From positions 9,177,741 to 9,241,740 of the forward strand of contig CAKAKS010000001.1 in the NCBI GenBank assembly GCA_916700875.1: a stretch of DNA of 64,000 bases, in the 5' to 3' direction. Below, piece after piece: positions 36,051-48,713 of the stretch. The notes beneath the pieces were generated by a model. That model was given only the letters and a program-made list of their open reading frames with translations, ran no database searches and was not told where the DNA came from. This DNA comes from Sebastes aleutianus. Lineage: Eukaryota; Chordata; Actinopteri; Perciformes; Sebastidae. Within the stretch, counting starts at the first letter, position 1. Each line of letters starts with the position of its first letter. A program made the translations under genes and the position numbers.

Positions 36051-36058
36051 CATTTAGA

Positions 36059-37216
36059 ATATACCATTAAATGTCTCTATAAAAGGAAAATGAGACTAAT
36101 AGCAGACAAGGTGTACTGGGGCACAATAATCAGCCAAAGCAAGAAGCACTGTTGAAGTGCCTGAAGATGCAGATCCACTTATAGCTGCTAGATGAAGGCT
36201 CCAAAATAAATTTGTGGCTCAGAGGGATCCAATTAAAACATGTTTAATTCTCACCCTCAGAATATAAATATTTCATAGACGCTTTTGATGATCCAAGTAT
36301 GTAGTAAAAACTTCAGCACCTCAGTACATACAGAACAAATTCAGCAAATTCAGCAATGATTTCATAATCCCTTCCCCTTCCAAGTCACCAAAGTTGCATA
36401 TCTCCAACTCTTATGAAATGTTAGGAGCGTGAATAAGATTCATAGTCAAGTCATATCTCAAAGGACTAGAAAGTCTTCACTTGTTGAAGGCGGTCTAATA
36501 TCCCACTGCACATAGAGCAGGACTTGTATGACGTCACAGGCCTTAATCGGGTAGTCCCTGTTCAGATGTTGTGATGTATCTATTATTTTGGTCACATCTG
36601 GTAAGACATTATCTAAATAGTCTACAAACACATTCAACTGAATATAGCGTACGTTGGTGTGCTTTCTGAAATCTGAGTTGCATCAGCGAGACCACAAAAC
36701 ACAGATATTTGTTACACGATCACGCTGTTATGACTCGAGTCTGTGTGTTCCCAACCAAAAACCAACGTTTTGGAAAACGTATCCACGATTCAGAGCCAGT
36801 TTCTGGTGTCATAATCAACGCCATCGCTGCAGGAGCCAGGGGAGCAGAGAAACACTCCACTCATCTGCTCCCCGACATTATTACTTAACGATGAGTCTTA
36901 CATATCAACTTCAAAATCCAGCACCGGCGGCGAGCTACAGTACACTTCTGAAGCAAGTTGAGATAGGTTGAGATTGTATGTCTATAAAAATAGTGACAAA
37001 ATAGCTCATGCCTCAGTGAAACACGATCGCTTTGTCCACAAGCTGCAGCTCACTAAAACACCCTTTAGCTTGAGTTTCAGATTTAGTGGTGGATTATTAC
37101 TCCAATGCAAAGGTCTTAGCAGAGAACTAATGATTATTGCACTTGCATAATATAGAATGAGAACATTTCACTTTTCAATGCAGTTTCTCTTTATTCCACT
37201 ATTTGTTTTACTGCAT
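36059..37216. other. Mostly single-copy sequence
   Basis: No gene recognised. The part at 36640-36965 has a mixed, slightly repeat-like composition, but no terminal structure was found. Confidence 0.4.
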
Positions 37217-37740
37217 TTAAAAGGAACAGTGTGCAGCATTTCGGGGGATCTATTAGCAGAAATGGAATATGTTTTCATTAGTGTATAATCACCTGGAACT
37301 AAGAATCATTGTGTTTTCGTTAGCTTAGAATGAGCCCTTCATATCTACATAGGGAGGGGGTCCTCTTCACGGAGTCCGCCATGTTGCTCCACAATGTTTC
37401 TACAGTAGCCCAGAACGGACAAACCAAACACTGTCTTCAGAGCGAACCTTCAGAGAGAACCTTCAGAGAGGCCACCGTTTCTTCGAAACACTTGTGTGAG
37501 TCACAGAGTACAAAACCGTGGTACCGCCAGCCGCCGTCTGACTTCAGTTGCTCCTAAAATAGTGTTATTATGGTAAGGATGGCCTCTGAGCGAGGCTTAC
37601 GGCGTTACCACGGTTTTGCCCTCGGCGGCTCACGTTACCGCAGTCTTGGAAAGGGAGGAGTGAGAGGAGAGGTACTCAGTTGGTTGCAATCTGCAACCAC
37701 ACCACTAGATTTCGTCAAATCCTACACACCGTCCCTTTAA
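37217..37740. mobile_element. TTAA-flanked non-autonomous element (piggyBac-like target)
   Basis: TTAA at 37217-37220 and 37737-37740 borders inverted ends: AGGAACAGTGTGCAGCATTT on the left, and the reverse complement AAAGGGACGGTGTGTAGGATTT (first 20 shared in pattern) on the right. A triple imperfect tandem of about 14 bp (CTTCAGAGAGAAC-like, 37436-37472) lies inside. This repeat type is abundant in fish. TTAA preference suggests piggyBac, but no transposase is present to confirm it. Confidence 0.65.
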
Positions 37741-38879
37741 GAACCTAATGCATAAAGATTAAATTACTTGTTTGGATGGATATTTCTGCGGACAAACCCT
37801 TACTGAACAGTATTTGTCATAAACACAGAGGAATTTTGGTTTACATTAATCATTTCTATTTTATGAATCAGTCTTGTGAACTGTCTTTTCTGCTGGCGGG
37901 AGCCGCAGCGCCGCAGGAGGTAATTAGTCCAAGCAGGGTTAAAGCTGTGACACACAATTTGAAGACAGCTGTACGACTCACCATACAGCATGAGTCTGTT
38001 TGTCCCTGAGTGTCTCGGGGAGCTGCAGGCGGCTGGTTCTCATCCTCGCTGTGATGATTTATGCCTGACACATCTAATACAGTAAAAAGAGTCAGCATAG
38101 AAAGAAAAAAAAGAGAGAAGAAAAAAAAAGATGCTCTTCACATTCACATGTTTTGCATTTCTGCCTGCATGGGCGGAGGATGACATTTCATTTCTTACCC
38201 CAAGTCATCTCAAAAGGGCTAATTCAATTTGCACTCAAAGCTGTTTCTAATCCTCTCCCCATCTCAATTTTTCACTCCATCGTCTGAATACCAGAACATT
38301 TGCTGTTTGATTGTATTTTAATGGTAAACGTGGGGCATTTTGACACAGCTGTTGGTAAAGAGTGAAGAAGAAAACAGTTTGTCAGATGTATCCCAATATC
38401 CCTGTAGTTGCATGATGGAGTTGTCCAATGATATTTACTCTATACCGCGTCATTTAGCAGGTTTAACAGTTCACGTTTCTTTGGTTAGTTGGGACAGTTC
38501 ATAAGCTCTTTGATTACTCTTTAGGAGGCTGAATGTCCAAGTAGGAGGAAATACCAGTGGGTTTTACTAAATAGAAGTACACATTAGTGTCAAGTACAAG
38601 ACTCCGTTTAATATGCGGTTTGCTCCTGAACAGTTCAGTGGGTGGTGCATACTAACACTGCCTGAACTGGATGCCACATTTATTAAGCTATGTCCATTAA
38701 CAGATTACAGATAACAGAGAGCATTGAACAAAAAGAGAGATGAAATGGAAAAATGTCTTTTTAACCCTTTAAGATCACATTCCCGGACATATTGTGCACC
38801 TAACAATATATGCAAAAAAATAAAATGAAAAAATTCTTCATATTTTTATATCAAAATACATGAGGTGTGCATACGTAAG
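37741..38879. other. Single-copy, gene-free sequence
   Basis: No gene or repeat recognised. 37860-38060 is GC-balanced and a possible conserved non-coding block. A purine-rich A/G tract lies near 38100-38131. Confidence 0.4.
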
Positions 38880-39400
38880 CTAGCACCGACCAATTTCAAC
38901 TAATAATATCATGACATCCAGCCGTCAATCAATCTGCAACTTTTAGCGACAAGGGAGGTGTGTGTTATGCTATGTGAGCCATGGATGTATTAAGAGTGGA
39001 TACAGCGTTCGAAGCAGGGCCCCGTTCATTGCTATGAAAGTTGTTCAGTGACGCATGAAGCAAAAAAGCTTGACTTCGGAGTATAAAATTACCCGGATCA
39101 TCCGCACCATTGGGCCCATAGAGCAGGCGCAGTAGCGCTTCCTTTAACCCCACCTTCCAGCCTTCGGTCTGGGTCTCATTCACATGAACGGAGAAAAAGG
39201 TCCACTGACGTCTCTTTTAAGTCTATGGGAAAAACTCTTTTTGGGCCTAATGACTGACCAGGAAGTTGTAATTCCATCGTTTGGCCACTACGAAAATTAG
39301 CTTCAAAGCCCGGCGCTCTTACTGAGGGATTGGTTTCCCTCCCGCGTTAAAGCTAAGCAAATCATTTACTGGCTCCATATTTAGCATACAGGAGGAAAGT
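38880..39400. repeat. Probable interspersed repeat fragment
   Basis: Words such as GAGCCATGGATGTATTAAGA, CTTTTAAGTCTATGGG and CAGGAAGTTGTAATTCC are familiar from dispersed fish repeats. Termini were not found, so boundaries and class are uncertain. Confidence 0.4.
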
Positions 39401-39414
39401 CAAAGTTTTCTTTT

Positions 39415-39783
39415 AAAGAGAAACTCCAACGATTTAGCATTGCTCTTCAATAAAGTTCGGGGATCTAAGAGAGACAAATTTATAAAAAAGAGCAGTAAAA
39501 TTCGATGCATCAGAGGTCAAGATATCTTTCTTAATATGAGTTAAGATTGACAAATCTCAATACAATTCCCATAATGCAACTCAATACCGTCTTTTCATTT
39601 CCCACCCTCCCTGCTTGGTGAACGCCCAAAGCATTCAAACTACATGCCCCTCGTTTGTAACTGATGTTCTCCATTTTTAAAAAGTTGTATCCTCACAGAA
39701 GTCACAGAGGACATTATACAACGGAGTATTACTAATGACCAGTGAACTGATTTTAATGTGTACAATCAATAGAGCGCACTTTC
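39415..39783 (-). mobile_element. Second copy of the AAAG..TACTCC-end element, degraded
   Basis: Starts AAAGAGAAACTCCAACG. It follows the reverse complement of the copy at 35079-35520, with shared words CAAGATATC, CCATAATGCAACTCA, CACAGAGGACATTATACAAC and AGTGAACTGATTTTAATGTG. The right terminus is strongly diverged. Confidence 0.65.
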
Positions 39784-41267
39784 AACATGCTGCTGAATTG
39801 AAATATAACTCTTCCTTTTTGAATGTGTACATGAAATGTGATATCAAGGCCTGCTAACAATACTTTTGCAACAAGGCTTACCATCAGCTAAAACTAGAAT
39901 GGTTGCAGTTTTGCAGCCTATGCTTCTATATTTAAGTGGTGTGGTCATGCATGATCCATTGTGGGCTCAGAAAGGCACCCGTCATGCCAGGCTACAGTAT
40001 CAAACAACTGGTACCGCCTGTTGCCATGAGAGTTTCTCCAAACTGGCCACAGCTCGCTCGCACTGCGCCCGCCGCTAACAGCCCCCGCAAGGTAATCCTC
40101 ACCCACTTATGTGCAGCGTGTGAAACTAATTTTCTCATCCGCTCATAGCTAGTGGATTTCACTCTTACTACTTAACGGATTTTTTTCTTAGAATATACAA
40201 GATGGGTTGTTTACCTGGTGAAGTGTGTTAATGAAAACCAAAATGTTATATCTGCATTTTTCTTTTGGACGGTGTTAATTTACAAACTCAGGTGACATTT
40301 AAGAGTCGTGGTGATTATGTTCAGCAGATGTCCACTTTTTACAGCTGTAAAGTGACTTTGGTATCTGAAGTCAACATTAGCATTTGGCATGTAATTCTAG
40401 GTCACATCAACAGGCCGCAAAAGTGAAAGTAAGAAGGGAAATACTGTACATGTCTGAAGTTCTTAAGTTGCCTAGCAGGGAAACACTCGCATGTGCAGCG
40501 TGTAAATAGATAACACAGAAATATCTCCGTTTCCATCCTCACGTAACATAACACGGACATAATAGCAGAGATAAACTGAGAGTTCTGGCTACCCTGGAAG
40601 GCCAGCAGGTTATGGGTAAAGTTTCCCTCTACCAGCCCTGCACGCCATGTCCCCGCACTGCATTTCTATCCATTAACACATCCACTGTGTACGCACTCAA
40701 TTTGGGAGTGTAATAAGAGGCAGATGAGTCTTGCAGCCGCTCCCCTCGCAGCCGGCAGAGACCCTGCAGGAGGGGAAATTTGTCCGACTAAAATCGCCCC
40801 AACAGGGGGGAGCTCTTAGGTCAGAAGCCCTTAAGTTGACGCGAGCAGACACTCCTATGAGTTTGTGATGAAAACCGCGTGATCCATCATCGCAGGCGCG
40901 TTCGTCTGTTAGGGGACTGTAAGCATGCTGAGAGCTCCCACGGGCCTCCACTTGATCACAGTTAAGCTGAGCTACATGGGGCACCAAAGCTATCACTCAT
41001 TATGAAAATGGATGGAAACTGAGATAAGCTTCCACATTAAATAATTAAAGTAGATCCTCATAGGGACCGGTTAACATAGATATGCAAGAAGTAAAAGATT
41101 ATCCCAATAATATATCCCTTTATTCTCGACATTTTTCCGAAAGCTTTTATATATCCTGCTCGTCACTGGCTTGGCATTACAGCTGAAATCATGTTAATGA
41201 GCATATTTTCTGATATCACTATGTATATAGTAAAGGCCTAAATATGTTATATAATGGCACATGTATG
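39784..41267. other. Single-copy sequence, possible regulatory blocks
   Basis: No gene recognised. 39840-40100 and 40570-40990 are GC-balanced stretches that could be conserved non-coding DNA. Short overlapping frames have no domain. Confidence 0.4.
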
Positions 41268-41911
41268 TAGGGCTGTCAATCGATTACAATATTTAAATCG
41301 TTATTAATTGCATGATTGTTCATAGTTAAGTGTGATTAATCACAAATTAATCGCACATTTTTTATCTGTTTAAAATGTACCTTAAAGGGAGATTTGTCAA
41401 GTATTTAACACTCTTATCAACATGGGAGTGGACAAATATGCTTGCTTTATGCAAACATATGTATATATTTTTGGAACTCAATTAACAACACAATGCGATG
41501 ACAAATATTGTCCAGAAACCCTCACAGGTACTGCATTTAACATAAAAAATATGCTCAAATAATAACATGGCAAACTCGAGCCCAACAGTTGTCAGTGTGT
41601 CAGTGTGCTGACTTGACTATGACTTGCCCCAAACTGCATGTGATTATCATAAAGTGAGCATGTCTGTAAAGGGGAGACTCGTCGGTACCCATAGGACCCA
41701 TTTTCATTCACATATCTTGAGGTCAGAGGTCAAGGGAACCCCTTTGGAAATGACCATGCCAGTTTTTCCTCGCCAAGATTTAGCGTAAGTTTGAAGCGTT
41801 ATTTAGCATCCCTCGTGACAAGCTGGTATGACATAGGTTTTCTAGTTAATTAGTGCCGTTAAAACGAATTTGCGTTAACACGTTATCATTGCATTAACTT
41901 CGACAGCCCTA
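41268..41911 (+). mobile_element. Non-autonomous element with TAGGGCTGTCAATCG end
   Basis: The left end TAGGGCTGTCAATCGATTA and the right end AACTTCGACAGCCCTA are inverted. The interior has TTAATCACAAATTAATCGCA, CTGACTTGACTATGACTTGC and GGTCAAGGGAACCCCTTTGG, which are well-known parts of a very abundant fish repeat generally treated as hAT. No clean target duplication is visible (CATGTATG against ATGTGAAA). 644 bp, no open frame. Confidence 0.8.
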
Positions 41912-42808
41912 ATGTGAAATCATTAAAATGAGATTCAGTGCAATTAACTATATTCCACCGTTACAGATTACATTAGAAGATATGCTTCAAATGTCTGAAA
42001 CAAAACTTCAACAACTGATATTGTAATAGTTTTTAATTATGATTGGCTTGGAATCATTCATTTAAAAACAAATTTGATGATTATATCATGTCATTACAGC
42101 CTGAGCGATACTGGATTTTTGAGGCCAATACAGGCATTAATATTTTAAAGAATGTGATAAATATATTGGCGAATTAACAACACATGAAAATGTCTTGACC
42201 TACAACTCCAGATGCCAAAGCACATTCCCCACTTCAGGCCAGGCGCTAACAAGTTGTCGGGCTTTTACTGGGACTTTCCTCTGTGTAAAGACGTACAACA
42301 ATGTTTTATTAGTTGTATTTAAAATCCCTGATCTCTTTCCCCTGAACCCTCTTCCAAACAAAAGCTATTCTCAAACAGCAGTACCACCTTGTCTTACACC
42401 AGCGCTAATGTGACCCCCCCGGCTTGCCCCGCTAGCACGAAGGTAGCAACATCCCAACGTCTCGGAGGCAGGACGAGTCTGGCTCTCATTACCATGGGAG
42501 CTACTGCCTCTCTGCCTGAGAAAAAACGCTGCTGCTTTAAAATAAATGTTATTGTTTGTCACAGGAAACCAATCTGATTACTGTTTCTTCTTCTCATGCG
42601 CACACTTAACGCTGCGCACCGGGCCCTATTTGTGCATGTGGTTTTCATTCAGCCTCCCCAGCGAGGGGGGAAACGGACACCTCGCGTTTTCATCTTTATT
42701 AAGTCACACTTTGGGGAAGGTTAAAATGGGGGTTGTTTACACAAAGTATTTGGCAATCTTTGGAAGACAATCTGTCTGTCCACATCAAACAATAGATTGA
42801 GTTTCTCT

Positions 42809-42834
42809 GCAGCAGCAGCAGCAGCAGCAGCAGC
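42809..42834 (+). repeat. GCA (CAG/CTG) trinucleotide repeat
   Basis: Eight perfect GCA units plus GC in non-coding context. Confidence 0.95.
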
Positions 42835-44322
42835 GTCTCAGATGGGGAGAGGGGAAGGACGACTCCTCGGATAGTCGTGACGTCTGTGTTTGCTCAACTT
42901 GACAGCGAAAGTGAGGAGTTGTTAAAGTGCGGTGTGAAGCTATTTTTGGTTGGCTATTTTGATGGTATCATTTCACTTTAGCGATGTGTATTGTTAAGAC
43001 AGAATTGTGTATATACATGAGTGTGTCTTTCAATGTTGGAGACAGCATTTAAGGATACCTCTTTGGTGCCTCGCATCCCTCTTTCTACCTTTTATCTCTT
43101 TCTGAGTGTATCCCTCTGGGGATTAATGAAACACACACACACCCAAAAGAAGTGCAAAGAAAAAAAAGTGCCAGTAAAAAACAGAATAAAAGGCTTAAAA
43201 GGCATCTGTGAGGAAAGCTGAGAAACCAGGGGACCCGTCAGCGGGGTCTGCCAAGGCTTAGAAGTCAGACTGTTTGTTTTGCTTCATATGTCGACACGGC
43301 CCGCTCTCTTTCTTTCTCCCAGTGTGGTTCTGTCCTGCCGTGATTCTCCGCCGGGCTGCTTCTCATAAACTTTACCTCCATGGGACACCTCTACTTGACA
43401 CCCAGTGAACCAACAACACCCATGTCCCAGAGGAAAAAAAAAAAACAGAAAGAAAGGCAATATGTAAATGTTGTGAAAGGAGCCAATTAGGAAATGTATC
43501 TTGTTTGAAAGGGCCCGTAATAGTTTAATTCCAAAAACATGTCTTCTGCCTTCCTGGTAATGTGTCACATGTGAGGCTGTGGCTTTCTGCAGAGCGGGGG
43601 GTGGGCTGGCGGTGAAAGGGGGAGGTGGGATTTGAACGTGCTTGGTGGCAAACATTTGTTTATGTTTTCCAACTGGTGCATCATTTCAAAGGGCGACGTG
43701 CATGTCCCATCGTGGGCTTCACATCTCCCGCCGATTGGAAACACATTGCAGCGCGCTCCGTATGGTGAAATGTCAAACCGACAGTCATGTCATGTATGAG
43801 AGAGAGGGAGCGTTATGTGACGCACTTTTTAAAGAAACAAATCAGGGAGACATCAGCTCATTTGGTTTCACTTAAATCCACAAGTCCCCCCTGATGTGCA
43901 GAAATAGATTGTTTTCCGGGACCCCCCACTCCCAGAGAGAGGGAATAAACTGCTGTGCGTGCATTCAACGATGGTTTTAAAAAGAAACTGAATTAAGGTA
44001 GATATTTCAGTCAGTTTGGAGACCGAGAAATTAACTGAAAAGAAATAGCAAATTGTCAGAAGGAGGCCACGTGTGTTTCCTGCTCCTCTTTATTTTCCAC
44101 TTCCACTCTGCTAAGCCGGATGGTTAACAAGACTTTGCCTTTTAATTGCTCCCATCACACAGCCGAGGCACACCACCAGAGCCATGTCCTTGAATGGACC
44201 ACCAACCCTAAAACCTGGGAGAGAAACTTTTAATTTCTTTTTAATTTTAGCCACCGCAACCAATTTTATTTTCCATTTAACATACATGAAAATCACATCT
44301 GCTCTCAGTTTGATTGAATCTT

Positions 44323-44340
44323 AAAAAAAAAAAAAAAAAA
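44323..44340 (+). repeat. A18 homopolymer
   Basis: Uninterrupted run of 18 A. No retroposed sequence recognised upstream. Confidence 0.95.
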
Positions 44341-44787
44341 GTGAATCAGTCTTTTGACATTTCATTTTGTAAATGTGTCTGTCCTCTTCTCTAAATGGAC
44401 TGCTGTGGGGTTTAACACATTTTTTAAATTAAATTAGGATTTTTGCAGAAGTCACATTCACAGGGAATGACATTTATCCAAGTCCTAAAAAAACTGGTCA
44501 TGGACATGGTTTTTATTAAACAGTAGAGAGGTGATTTTGCTGCTGGGAAGATGGGAATATACAAGCAGAACTCACTGAATTTCACTCCATCAGGGATGGT
44601 TTAACATATTAGGGTTCTTTTAAAAAGTGAAGGAATGACACAAATATAATACTTTGTTAACAGATAACACTGTAATCTGAAAGCACAATTATCTGTCTTG
44701 AAATAATTACAATTTAGAAGATGTTACTCTTTATTTGAGTCTAATGTATTTATGACATTTTTATGTTAACTGCAGTACGCAGACATG

Positions 44788-45177
44788 TAGTATATGTAGG
44801 CAATATGACGATATCTATCATCAAAACAATATAAACATGTCTTGTATATATTTTTCTGTATCGTTTCTATGGCGATGGAGGCTAGGTGTATATTTATTTC
44901 TTCTTTCTCTATAATTTCACTCAAAACTGTTGTCTTCATTTTGAACTCAAGTTCTTCAAATGAGAAAAATACTCAGTCCCTAGTGCGAAGTACTAAGCCC
45001 ACTAAGGATTTAATTCACGCAGGAGTAGACAAAAATAGGCTTTACCATGTTGTTATTTCATATAGACTATTTATTTATTGAACTACCAGAAAAAATATTG
45101 TGATATATATCATTATCAAGATATGAAATGATCTTCTATTACTATATAGAAGATTTTGTCCATATTGCCCAGCCCTA
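44788..45177 (-). mobile_element. Non-autonomous hAT-like element, TAGGGCTGGGCAATAT type
   Basis: The right end CATATTGCCCAGCCCTA is the reverse complement of the common TAGGGCTGGGCAATAT terminus. The left end TATGTAGGCAATATGACGAT is its diverged inverse. Flanks CAGACATG (44780-44787) and CAGACACG (45178-45185) agree at 7 of 8, a hAT-size duplication. Related to the copy at 22372-22717. Confidence 0.78.
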
Positions 45178-46911
45178 CAGACACGTTGGACATGTAAAGA
45201 TACTGACTGGTCTTTTACAATAAATAACACTGCAAAAAAGACTGAATAAATGAAAAGCAATGAATTTCTTATTGGTGATTGAACAATGGTTGTCTCAGGT
45301 TTTGCAACCATATTCCAATTTCTGATAATTTATCGTCCTTTTGTTTTATAGAGAAGTTTTTTTTTAACATAACAGATGTTGAAGTAGCAAAAAGAAAAGC
45401 AACAACTTATTTTATAGGGACCATAAAACTATTACTAAAACTGAAATAGTAAATAATTACATTGCAAATTGCTGGGAATTGTGATTATATTAATGTAATC
45501 TATAAAAGGAGTAACTCCTGTGTAACCCTACACTCATGACAGTTAATGTTCACATGACCTTAAACATATTTTAACACAAAGCTATAGCATAAAGCTGTTG
45601 ATATATAAAGACATGAGTGAGCCTTCAGCATTCAACGTCAATTCAATCTGAACATCCCAACATCCGTGTTGTTTCAAAACCAATGTATTCATACTTTGAT
45701 TTAAAATTGACTATTTAACAATATACATAATAATGAAACAATAAAATAACCTATATGTGCTTTGTCTATCACTTCTCAAGAAAGTCCTGTTAACATTTAT
45801 CATATTTATTTCCATCACATCACCTTTAGTTTGTGTACAAATGCCTCCAGACAGTGAATATGAGACTGACCAGGTGTTATGTGTGTGAGCCTGCGGTAGC
45901 CGACAGCAGCGAGGCGGCGGGCAGCACAGGGTGAACACGGTGCTGGGCAGGGTAAGGCCTTATCGCCGCTTTAATTTTTCTCCCCAAGGTGAGCTGGGAA
46001 GAGATCAGTGGCACTAAACCCTGGGAATTACCCTAGATATTGGCCCCCTGTGCTCTGCAAATGAAATCCTGCCGTCGGCAGGAAGAACATGGTGGTTAAC
46101 ACTCTGAAAATCAGTTTTTGTGCAGACCACAGCTGGCGTGAAGGGGCAAGGGAAAGCAGTGGAGGAAGAAGGAGGAAGACGGGGGAGAAAAGAGGAGGGG
46201 GAAGGGCACTTTAAAAAAAAAAAAAAAAAATCGACATTACTCATAAAGAGAAAAAGACAGAGGAGGAAGGCTTTGCTCTTGGCCTCTCCATTCTTTAGTT
46301 TATTTCAGACTATGTGCATATCGCTGTGTAACAAGTGTCAGTATCATTATCATTCGCCAAGTATAGTAAGTGTGTGTGGTGGCCATTTAGGCAGAAACAT
46401 ATCGAGACATGGACATCAGACAAGTGCACGATACGCGATAACAAACTGTAGTCTGTGGTTGTACCGACTGACCAAGTGAAACCAGAACCAGGGTCCAGCT
46501 GTCTGAGGGTCTGGGCAGGGGTCTCAGGGCCACGGTGAGAGGGTGAGTAGTGAGATAGAAATCACTCACTGTGATCATAACCTTCACAGTCCTGAACCTG
46601 ACCAGCTGTCAGGCCTGTGTTCGCCTGCACCCACTATAAGCACCGTGGGTAACGTTAGAGTGCTCACATTCATCCTCTTTGGTACATTAACATATTTAAT
46701 AATACACAATTATAATTTTGTAATATTTTTACTCTTCATTCACTTTGTCTGTTTTTGTGTTTTCTGCTACCAGCAGTTGGTTTCAGTTGAACATTCTGTT
46801 GCTAGTATCAACCGCTAATGACACAGTTGAAGAAACAGTTTAACAGACATTGTTACATCATCCATTTTATCTGCCGGTAACCAAAGGTGAAGGTGCAGTA
46901 CCAGCAGGGGG
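45178..46911. other. Single-copy sequence with a possible regulatory block
   Basis: 45880-46110 is GC-balanced with words such as GCCTTATCGCCGCTTTAATT and TCTGCAAATGAAATCC (octamer-like), a candidate conserved non-coding element. 46140-46212 is purine-rich and ends in an A18 run (46213-46230). At 46901-46913 CCAGCAGGGGGGC is close to a CTCF core but has one extra G. No gene recognised. Confidence 0.4.
46213..46230 (+). repeat. A18 homopolymer
   Basis: Uninterrupted run of 18 A after a G/A-rich tract. Confidence 0.95.
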
Positions 46912-47309
46912 GCAACGAAACCTCTAACTTGGTTTTGGAAAAACGTATGTAAACTAAGTAGAATACGTACAGAAACAACGTGACATCAGTACGGAAAACA
47001 CGTCACAAACGTTACAAAACAAAACACGTGACAAAACGCCACTAACGTATCCTACAAAACGAAACACCTGTCTCCTGGTTGAAAGTCCTGTGTTTGTTGG
47101 ACCCATCCACCTCCCCTCCCACCTGCCGTAAGCAGTCGCTCACTTTTTATTCTACGTCTCAGCTTTGAGCGCAGCATATTTACATGGATACATTTACATT
47201 GCAGTCAGTACTACATGGCGTACAAATGACACGCCAAAAGCATGAACGACGTTTTACGACACGCTTTTGCCTTGTGTTCATTCACACGCCTTTTTGTGTG
47301 ACCGGGTTG
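46912..47309 (-). mobile_element. F1 element truncated at its CATGGG end
   Basis: The right end TTTTTGTGTGACCGGGTTG is the intact F1 terminus. The interior AACTAAGTAGAATACGTA, ACGGAAAACACGTCACAAAC, TCTCCTGGTTGAAAGTCCTG and ACGCCAAAAGCATGAACGAC follows the copy at 9313-9883. The other terminus is missing; similarity starts near 46915. Confidence 0.8.
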
Positions 47310-48713
47310 ACTATTGACATATAACATCTTTTATCTACTCTCCTAATTCCCTCATTGGAGCATTATCTGTACGTTTTATTTATTATAGCTGTTGTGTGAC
47401 AGCTGATTTGTTATTGGTTGATTAATTTTTTCTCTGATGATATGTTTTTCCTAACCAAGCGAGGCTAATACAACATTCAAAGTAACTGTTAATTTACTGT
47501 CACATTAAAGATGTCACAACGAGTGTTTGAAGAGTTTGGCTGCTGTGACATCACTGATTGGGGTGTGGCAAATTCAACATGCAGAAAAAAATGTTGTTAA
47601 TTGAGAAAAAAATAAAATATGTTTGGCACAAATGAGACTTATGAGCCTGTATGTATTTTTCGTACAATAATCAACACATATTGTACAACAGAAAACATAT
47701 TTTTGAACTTGCTAGGAGAAATGTCCTTCATGCATCACTAAAAAAAGAGACTTTGTTAACAAGGGTTAAAAAAGAACTAATTATATCACAGAGTAAAGTA
47801 GCTAATGACCTAGAAAATCAACCATCAACAACTCTTCCCACCACCCAAACTGACACCGCACGAAAGGAAACTGTATATGCTGTTAAATTTCAACACTCAC
47901 TTGTGCCTCACGCAGATATGCACAAATACACACCCATACACGCAGCATGCACACATATACACGACATACATACACCCCTGCTTCCCCCCAACACACACGT
48001 ATTATTTATAGATTGTGATCAGGGTATAAAAAAACAAGACCTCTCTCTTTAGAATACCCCTCTCACCATGTTCACCCAAAAATAGCAGGTGCCCATCCAG
48101 CAAGCCGCGGTGGGAGGATTCAGAGCTTCGAAAATAAATAGAAGGATGTTTACTCGTCGCCAGAATGAAAAAAGTGCTAATCTCCAATCAAGTCCAAAAG
48201 GCAGATAGTTAGCAAGGAGAAGCTAAAAATAGCTCAGAGGGTAACACATTCCAGCTACGACTGAGCTTAACTTTGATCTTACTACAGTATACGCTGACCC
48301 TCGGGCACTGAAAATGATTAGCACTTCTGTACAGTGATTTAGGACATAGCCTACTATATATATATATAGATGAACTTAAAGGACATAATGCGATGAGAGC
48401 GGAGTCTTAGTGAACGCTCCACAGTTCAGTGGGATGGAAAATGCAGAGCGGTGGGGGTGTTTGGAAAACTAATGGAAAGCTTGGTTGGAAAACATAGTTA
48501 ACTGACTGATGACCTTGGCAATGAGCATGTTTTACTGAGGTGGTCGGGTTTATATCAGGACTATTAATTGTCTGTGAAGGTTGTAAAGAAAAGACTAAAA
48601 ATTGTTCCCTGAATTTTTACATAATACAATAGTTCGGATTTCGCAATTTGCAGGTTATCTGACATGACCCAAATAAATCTGAGATCTGCAAAAACTTGCA
48701 TCAATAACTCACC
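47310..48713. other. Single-copy, gene-free sequence
   Basis: No gene or transposon recognised. A 133-codon plus frame at 47651-48052 ends in a CA-rich low-complexity stretch and has no domain. A short TA run lies at 48355-48368. Confidence 0.45.

Larger units (their letters stand above)
41912..44787. other. Single-copy sequence with simple repeats
   Basis: Includes a GCA trinucleotide array (42809-42834) and an A18 run (44323-44340). GC-balanced parts at 42190-42560 and 43300-43760 are possible conserved non-coding blocks. The 123-codon minus frame at 43284-43655 contains a phenylalanine-rich low-complexity stretch from a homopolymer and is not credible as a gene. Confidence 0.4.

Noticed and set aside
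37436..37472. Short regular repeats as a CRISPR-like or minisatellite array
   Set aside because: Three imperfect 14-bp units without spacers, inside a TTAA-flanked transposon in a vertebrate genome.
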